Assembly (NCBI GenBank): GCA_009801085.1
Contig: VNWV01000005.1
Location: 2,480,001-2,544,000, forward strand
Length of the DNA stretch: 64,000 nt
DNA from: Lasiodiplodia sp. COLG20
Lineage: Eukaryota; Ascomycota; Dothideomycetes; Botryosphaeriales; Botryosphaeriaceae
Direction: 5' to 3'
The notes under the pieces are model-generated. The model had not been told where the DNA came from, did no database searches, and worked only from the letters and a program-made list of their open reading frames with translations. This document shows positions 57,912 to 64,000 of the stretch, piece by piece. How positions within the stretch are numbered: the stretch's first letter is position 1; the number at the start of each line of letters is the position of its first letter. Both the position numbers and the translations under genes were made by a program.

Positions 57912-60475
57912 TCACGCAGAAAGACCACGCTTCTCGCTCTCCGTGAAGAAAATGATCATGCGGTAGATCTTGCGGACCAGTTCCTCAGCTTCTTCGTCGA
58001 GCGCCTAGTCTTTTGTCAGTATCTGGCATATACAAAGGGGTTTACACAAGCCAGCGCCACTTACCATTGACAGCTCATCCACCAAGTCTTGGGGCTTGGC
58101 CTTCTTGCGGATATGCTCGAGGATAACCTCTACAATAGCCTGCTCCTGGATTCCAAGCAGTTCCACAATCTTCCTCTCAATAAACGGCTGCAGCTGTTCG
58201 CTGACAACTTCGTCCAGCAGATGATCCCACTTGACTTCCCAGGCCCACAAGCCATCGCGATCCACGGGGATCTCGCGAGCAAGCTGCTGCGCTGCCTGCT
58301 GGCGCTCTTCCTCCGACATGGTGGCCACGTCTGAACTGTCGAATTTGATTGGAATAAGTTTGCGGGGTTGAGCATTGGCCGAGGCGGCATCCTCTTCGTC
58401 CTCGAGCAAGCCCTCGACTTCGGCAGCGGTACGGCGTGGCGCCGCTTGCTGAGCACGCTGAGAGGCGGCTGCACCAAGGGACATCTTGAAACGCGGCGGC
58501 TCGCGGGGTGTTGTGGGCGTGTTCCGGTCGGCGATGTCCTTTGCCGTCTGGGATAGGAACGAGTCGGCCAGGTCGCGAGCTTCCTGGTTCTTCTCCTTTT
58601 CCTTCTGCTTTTCACGCTCTTCTGCGCTGCGGTCTTTGTCGTCCGCAGTAGACTCACGCGCACGGAACGCAGACCTGTTGCGTAGCCACATAGTCCTGTC
58701 CGCGTAGTACTCCTCGGTGCGGCCAGTTGCCTCAGCGTCATCGTCCCAATCAGCCAATCTCTTCCGCATCGCTTCGACCTCTGCCTCACGCGTGGCTGCC
58801 TCCTTCTTCTCACGTGCCTCTTCACGTTCCAGAGCAGAGGTGCGAGAAGTCTCACGGCTCACCCAACGACGCTCGTACTCAAGGTAGGCCTTTTCCTCTT
58901 CCTCCTCCTTCTTCTTCCTACGACGCTGCTCCAACTCCTCATCACTTGCCGAATCATCCTCGTCAGCGCGGTTGATATACGGGCAATTCGCCATGTCCCT
59001 GGCCGAGATTGTACCACCACCAACGAAAGCGACGCCGTTTTGGTAGTCCTTGGGAATTTGAGCTCCCTGGAAGGCTTTCGGGCCACTAGGAGCGCCCTCG
59101 ACACCACGTTTGCTGGGTCCAAGAGGAATACCATTAGCTCCACCGGCTGGTCCGCTAGGAGCCGAAGCAGGCGGCGAGGCGAGACGGTTGTAGCGAGCTC
59201 CCGAACTCTTCTGACGCTCCAGTTTCTCAATCTCCTCCTCACGCGCTAGACGTTCCATGTCTCTGCGAACGCTTCTGTCACGGAAAGCTGCAATTTCCGC
59301 TGCAACAGTTTCACGCATCTCGGGCGGGATGTCCGAAAGTTCATCCTCGACTGTTAGAGGGATGGTGACGACTTCACCAGTTGCACCATCCACCTTGGTC
59401 TCAGAACCTGCCATATTAACATCTCCGTCTGCATCCTCGACAAGGTTCTCGCGAGGGTTCTTCAGACTAGCCAGGACGCCAGTCAGAGCCTCCTTAGCAG
59501 TATCGATGCGGAATTGGGAAGCGGCCTCATCCTCATCGCGCTTGCCCTTCCACTCTTCGGCGTACTTCATGGAAGCCTCGTCGACGACGACCTACAAATA
59601 CCGTAAGTGATCTTAGGGTCAAAAATGTGTCTGGGGAACGTACCAAAAGCCGCGCCATCTCGACCTCCTCGTCCTCACCCTTGCCAGGCTCCTGCTTCTT
59701 GGCCGGAACCTCAATGCCATCCTGAAATATAGCGGCGGCCGTTTCTAAGCTCTCGGCGTCCTCAAATTCGGCGAAACCAAACTTGCAAGGCTTGTTGTCC
59801 GCATCCGTTGCCCTCGTCCACCGGCGCAAGCTGCCTGCGCAGCGTAGAATCCTCTCCAATCCCTCATCACCGCCGACACCTTCAGTGATATTGCTTACGA
59901 AGATGGTGCGTGCAATTTCCTCGCGTGTGGGAGGCTGCAGCGACATCATCGACTCGCGTTGTTGTGTCCGCGAGTCCGAGCCGCGATAGTCGCTGCCCAA
60001 GCCGGCACGTCTGGCACCTCCGGAGGCAGAGTCGCCAGCTCCCTTGCGGTCATCTCCCTTTGCGCTCGGTCCGGTGGTTCCCAAGCGAATGACCGGGGCG
60101 TTGAAGTTGATGTTCGGCATTCCAGCCGGCGGAGCAAAGTTGGGGGGCAGGTTGCCCGGGCGCGCGGGCAGCGGCGATTGAGACTGCTGGATACCGGGAG
60201 GAGGCGTGACGCCGGGAGCTGGCATGGCTCCCGGAGGCGGGCCTACAAGCATGTGGGGGTCAGTCTGGTGTCGTGTGCATCGAGATGGTAGCTTTCTTGT
60301 CCTTACCCATTCCTGGCGGAGGTGCCATGCCTGGCGGCGCGCCTTGAGCGCCGGGAAAGGCGCCATAGCCTGGCGGGCGGCCGTATTGTCCTCCAGCTAA
60401 AAGAGATTAGCAAGATGTCGTCAACGGATGTAGCTTTAGGCATGCGCGCGGAGCCGACATACGAAAGTTATACAT
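57912..60475 (-). CDS. RBM25-like splicing factor with RRM and PWI domains
   Basis: Five minus-strand exons (60475-60463, 60396-60307, 60242-59644, 59591-58065, 58004-57912) encode 773 residues. The first exon is only 13 nt (MYNF plus one base). A Gly/Pro-rich N-terminus (PPPGAMPAPGVTPPPGI) precedes an RRM at about 145-225 with RNP2-like TIFVSNI and RNP1-like KFGFAEFED. A long acidic/basic coiled region with RRRKKKEEEEEKAYLEYERR and EEREKQKEKEKNQEARDL follows. The C-terminal PWI domain (about 675-773) shows WAWEVKWDHLLDEVVSEQL and ends RMIIFFTESEKRGLSA. RRM - charged helix - PWI is the architecture of RBM25/Snu71-type U1-associated splicing factors in the nucleus. All four introns are GT..AG and keep frame. 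Confidence 0.93.
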
Positions 60476-60820
60476 AGTCGTGTGGCGGCGCGTCAATGGA
60501 TCTCAAGCGGGAGATTATTTAATTTTGAGGCAGGCTCCCGGGAGAGAGGGTCGTGGTGGTGAGCGGAGCGCGCAGTGAAAAGAGTGACGCAAGTGGTGTG
60601 GTGAAGGTCGAGGAGCGGGCCAGCAAGCAAAGTGCTAGGTAGAGAGAGAAGCCCGGCGCGTCGAGCTTCTTCACGCCGCGGCGCACGGACCACGAAACGT
60701 CGTGCGGAAGATCATTTTCGTCTCCAGACACCGTCCACCAGCATCCTCGAACCATTGCCAACGTACGTCATCCCGAGGACACTTTGCGAAGCGCTGCTCC
60801 TGACCATAAAGACGCAGAAG
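60476..60820. promoter_or_regulatory. Bidirectional promoter, RBM25-like / mitochondrial S21
   Basis: 345 bp separate the two divergent ATGs. No TATA box is clear; the sequence is GC-balanced. Open frame continues upstream of 60821, but the residues are not conserved-looking. Confidence 0.5.
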
Positions 60821-61612
60821 ATGGAAGTGCGACGGATAGGCGAGGCGCTTTTGCGCTCCCGGCCCAATACCCTCCTCTCACGGCCATGCCAGAATCACAT
60901 TAGCATGCTCTCAACGCGCGCATACTCCGTTTCCGCCGTGAAGCGGCAACAGCAGCGGCCTGGGCCCTCAGCCAACTCGTCCGCCCAATCCCGCGAGTAC
61001 ACCTCTGAGCAGCGCTCGCAAAACGAAACCGCTCCCTCACCGCCTGGAGACGCCCTGTCCTACCTCGATTCCAGATTGGACTTCCGCACCCCCAACCAGC
61101 GCACCTCGCGCTTCCCGTCCTCTAAAGCCCAATACGCCAACAGAACAACCACCGCCTACGATATCCCAAGCGGCTCTTCCGCAGACGACGCGGCAGCGCG
61201 CTACAATGGTGCGTCCAGGAGCGGCTTCGGCAACGAATTCGACAGCCTTCTAGGCCGCCCAACATCGAGCACCGGTAACGGTGTGTCCGAGCTCTTTGGC
61301 TTTATGATGCCGAAACAGAAGCAGAAGAATCTGGTCGAGCCGCCGGACCCAGCGACGCTGCCGCGCCTGGGCCCGTCCGTCGGCCGCAGCGTATCCATCC
61401 GCGACAACGTCGACTTGGCAAAGGGTCTGCGTCAGTTGGACATTATCTGTGGGCGCAACCGCATCCGCGGCGAAGCCAACAGACAGCGCTATCACGAGCG
61501 TCCTGGTCTGAAGAGGAAGAGGCTGGCGAGTGAGCGTTGGAGAAGGCGGTTCATGGAGGGATTCCAGGCTACTGTTTCGAGGGTGCAGTACCTCAAGAGG
61601 CAGGGATGGTAG
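60821..61612 (+). CDS. mrp21: Mitochondrial ribosomal protein S21 (MRP21-like)
   Basis: Single exon, 263 residues. The N-terminus is basic and hydroxylated with few acids (MEVRRIGEALLRSRPNTLLS, later STRAYSVSAVKRQQQ), as in a mitochondrial targeting sequence. A long low-complexity middle follows. The last 60 residues carry the bS21 signature: LRQLDIICGRNRIRGEANRQ, then RPGLKRKRLASERWRRRFMEG and VQYLKRQGW at the end. Fungal bS21m proteins are much longer than bacterial S21 because of such N-terminal extensions. It should be part of the small mitoribosomal subunit. The ATG at 60821 is chosen because the targeting-like sequence begins there. Confidence 0.85.
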   Translation: MEVRRIGEALLRSRPNTLLSRPCQNHISMLSTRAYSVSAVKRQQQRPGPSANSSAQSREYTSEQRSQNETAPSPPGDALSYLDSRLDFRTPNQRTSRFPSSKAQYANRTTTAYDIPSGSSADDAAARYNGASRSGFGNEFDSLLGRPTSSTGNGVSELFGFMMPKQKQKNLVEPPDPATLPRLGPSVGRSVSIRDNVDLAKGLRQLDIICGRNRIRGEANRQRYHERPGLKRKRLASERWRRRFMEGFQATVSRVQYLKRQGW

Positions 61613-62218
61613 AAAGATGGTGCATCATCGGCGCATGGGTTCCAGTTCAGGTGTGCCAGGGGGCCGTACTCCTACAGCTGTTGAGCGATAATCCGGGTGG
61701 AACAATCATGTTGGGGTTGCTTCTCAATGCGGAAAGCTGAGGGCCATCGTGCTGATTTGGACCGCTGTGCGGAAAGTGGCGGCCAGCGAATAGGAACCCA
61801 CGGAAGCACTCATAGGAGCAAAGGAGACCTGTCCTCCATCGCGCAACTGGGCGGCTTCCGGTTTCTGTACAGCGGCGGTGCGATTTTCTTCTCCCCTTCA
61901 CTTATCTGGGCTCATCAAGCGGTGGCATTTCTTTTCGCATGATTGAGCACATCTGGAAACATACGCCAACTGCGACAAGGGTTTATATCAAGCACACCAA
62001 GGAAAGTATCAGTCGTATGCTTCAACTGTACTTCAAATGTATCATTTTGTACATGAAATCTCACTCGTTCGAGATTGTCACGAGCGTCACCCATCCAGTC
62101 CATGCTTCAGGATGCAGTCCCGACCACATTGAAAGGTGCTTCCGCAACGCCAACCTTACAGTGTTCCCACTAGATGTTCATAACCCCCCAGAGAGCCACC
62201 ACCAATTCCAATCCGATT
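61613..62218. other. Convergent intergenic region, 606 bp
   Basis: This lies between the stops of the S21 gene and the repeat-bearing gene. No gene was recognised. Confidence 0.5.
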
Positions 62219-63556
62219 TCAACGGCTACCCGTCCTCCCTTTTCCGAGACTCCACTTCTTGCCCCTGCTACGAGAACCGTCGCCGATTCCGAAGCCGCCC
62301 AACCTTCCGATACCGACACCCATCGCACGGATCCGGCCTTGTCGCATTTCTATCTCTGATCTGAACTTGCTCCAACTGCGCTCTCGCTCTTCCCTAGTCG
62401 ATTGTTAGCTGAAATGCGTAGTCTCTATTGCACCAGGAACACATACCAATCGGCCATCTGGGACAGCATGAAATCCCAACTCTTGTTTTCCTGCACCAAT
62501 CGCATATCGCCATCATGCTTCAAACACGCCTCCCGATACAACCGCTGTTGCCTGGCCCTCTTCGCGGCCTCTTCACCCACCAACGCCGGATCTTCAAGCG
62601 GCAGCACCGGCTCCGATACGGAAGGCGACGATGTCGAGGACGCCGCCGTAGTGTCACTAGCAACCGAGCCCACATCTGGCGCCGATGCCGTCGATCTCTC
62701 CGTACTCGCCTCCAGGGCATCTCCCCTACCACTACCACCACCGCAACGATCACCGTCACCAGCCTGGACCTCCGTTGTGGATGATGACGACGGTGGCGGC
62801 TGGGGCGTCTCTGCCCTACTTTCGCCACCCACAGGACTAGGCGGATCCTCGCTATTGCTTAGCTTCATGCTCTCCAGCAGCGCCGTGGCACGGTCGATGC
62901 CCGCTGCGCGGCTGGCGCGCCGCATGGCGACGCGGCTGGCGCGCCGCATGGCGACGCGGCTGGCGCGCCGCATGGCGACGCGCTCGTACTGACGCCGTTG
63001 TAGGTGGCTGCTCGCCGTCACGCTGCTCCACGTGCCGATGTTGTAGCCGCTCTGCAAGGCATCAGTGTCGGACGCCGCTGCGTTCGGAGCGCGCAAGATG
63101 AAGCCTTGTGCGAATGTCGGCGAGGGCAGGCCGCTGCCACCACCGGGGCGGGGCAGTAGTGGACGCTGGACATTGCTGTTGTTGTTGCTGTTGTACTGGG
63201 GGTTGGTCGACGCTGGCGGGTCGGTGGCGGCGGTGGTATGGTTGGACCTTGTCGGTGGCGGCGCGGAAATATCGAGCAGCGATGTGGCGACGTAGTAAGG
63301 CTGCGGCTGGCGGCACTGCTGTGCTGGCTCGGAGACGGTTGTCTGGCTGTCGCGGGCGGAGCTACGGTAGGTGGGCGCCTCGGACGTATAGCTAAAGGCG
63401 TCGTTCACGAATTAGGCGTGCGTTTTTGGCGTCTCTAGTGGGGGCAGGCATGACGTACGAAGGCGCCGAGGAGAGTAGAGAGCTCGTTTCAGGATCTCGT
63501 CGATACAGGGGGAGTGGCTCGATGTCGAGCGGGGTGGCCGTGATGTTGCAAGTCAT
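62219..63556 (-). CDS. Uncharacterised fungal protein with triplicated RVAMRRAS repeat
   Basis: Exons 63556-63459, 63391-62447 and 62393-62219 give 405 residues. It starts MTCNITATPLDIEPLPLYRR. A disordered middle contains a poly-Asn/Gln stretch and three exact copies of RVAMRRAS encoded by a 24-bp tandem repeat. The third exon completes a conserved-looking block: RLYREACLKHDGDMRLVQEN, KSWDFMLSQMADW and, across the intron, EERERSWSKFR. I recall the SWDFMxxQMxDWEERERSW motif in other filamentous fungal proteins without an assigned function. The tail is Gly/Arg/Lys-rich. No signal peptide or membrane segment. Stopping in the second intron would delete EERERSWSKFR, so the spliced form is preferred. 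Confidence 0.75.
62908..62979. repeat. Three tandem copies of a 24-bp unit
   Basis: Three perfect 24-bp copies at 62908-62931, 62932-62955 and 62956-62979, in frame, each encoding the octapeptide RVAMRRAS on the minus strand. Identity at every base implies recent duplication and probable length variation between strains. Confidence 0.95.
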
Positions 63557-64000
63557 GATGATCACACACAAATTGTTACTGAAGATAGAGAAGAGGAGAC
63601 GAAGCGAACAGCAGACTGCTGAGGCTGCCAGCAGCTCACTTCTGCAGTATGGTGGAAAGAAAGCAATCAATTCAACTTTCAAGGTCGCAGGGCGCAGCAG
63701 GCTTGTAATACCTCGCTGGGGTCAAGTCTGGGCTCTTGACGACACAAGTGTTTCCGCCCTTGCTGTAGGGGGAACGGAACCGGGCTCGCGTGGCCTCCTC
63801 CCTCTATGTACATTTTTGTATGTATTTGCCCGTGCAACTGCCGGAAAAGAGCTTGGAGGGTGGCAGCGTTTTGTTGGCAGGAAGATTTCCCGCGCACCAA
63901 TGCGGGGAAAAAAGTGGCCGTGGCGCGGGAGATGCTTCCAACAGCCTTCCATCCTTATCGCCTTGCCAGCCAATCGCGGTCGAACCGCCCTCTCGGGCTT
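63557..64000. other. Right-edge upstream region, 444 bp
   Basis: This holds the upstream region of the last gene. Short frames reach the edge, but none has supporting features. Confidence 0.5.

Overview
The window is nuclear DNA of a filamentous ascomycete (Pezizomycotina; which class is not certain). The evidence is dense genes with mostly 45-100 nt GT..AG introns, Zn2Cys6 and SAT4/rhodopsin-type families, a secreted CAZyme repertoire, and intron-poor housekeeping genes such as RAD4/XPC, URA5 and NOG1. I rebuilt exon structures by hand from splice sites, reading frame and expected family sequence. Twenty-five protein genes are supported (one cut by the left edge) and two further small ones are tentative. 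No CRISPR array, prokaryotic element, rRNA, convincing tRNA or transposon was seen.

Left part (about 1-29 kb), accessory in character. In order it holds: the 5' part of a secreted protein (-); a secreted six-hairpin glycosidase-like protein (-); a DUF1772/anthrone-oxygenase-like membrane protein (+); a secreted cysteine-rich protein with a bacterial-type M15-like peptidase domain (+); a 2,3-dihydroxybenzoate decarboxylase-type amidohydrolase (-); a rhamnogalacturonan acetylesterase-like SGNH hydrolase (-); an anion:cation-symporter-type MFS permease (-); a pisatin-demethylase-like P450 (+); a PTH11/SAT4-type membrane protein (-); a short two-helix membrane protein (-); a Zn2Cys6 regulator (-); and a flavin monoamine oxidase (-). 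Long gene-free stretches separate several of them, the largest being 17742-21101 and 22571-25072.

Right part (about 29.7-63.6 kb), mostly core genes. In order: RAD4/XPC-like repair factor (+); URA5 (-) and NOG1 (+), sharing a 272 bp divergent promoter; an intracellular LysM protein (-); a secreted carbohydrate-binding-domain protein (-); a conserved multi-pass membrane protein (+); a reticulon (+); a short-chain dehydrogenase (-); the tRNA m5C methyltransferase Trm4/NSUN2 (+); a second, RDH-like SDR (+); a GPI-anchored GH76 enzyme of the DFG5/DCW1 type (-); an RBM25-like RRM/PWI splicing factor (-) diverging from mitochondrial ribosomal protein S21 (+); and an uncharacterised protein with a 24-bp triplicated repeat (-).

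Functional reading. The right part covers DNA repair, ribosome and tRNA biogenesis, ER shaping and wall synthesis. The left part looks like environmental interaction: plant-wall and bacterial-wall targets, aromatic-acid and amine catabolism, sensing and transport. There is no PKS, NRPS or terpene backbone gene, so I do not call a biosynthetic cluster. The most noteworthy locus is 6101-7024, where two six-cysteine modules are fused to a SDHxxGxAxD...HxH metallopeptidase-like domain, a plausible fungal secreted peptidoglycan-targeting enzyme.
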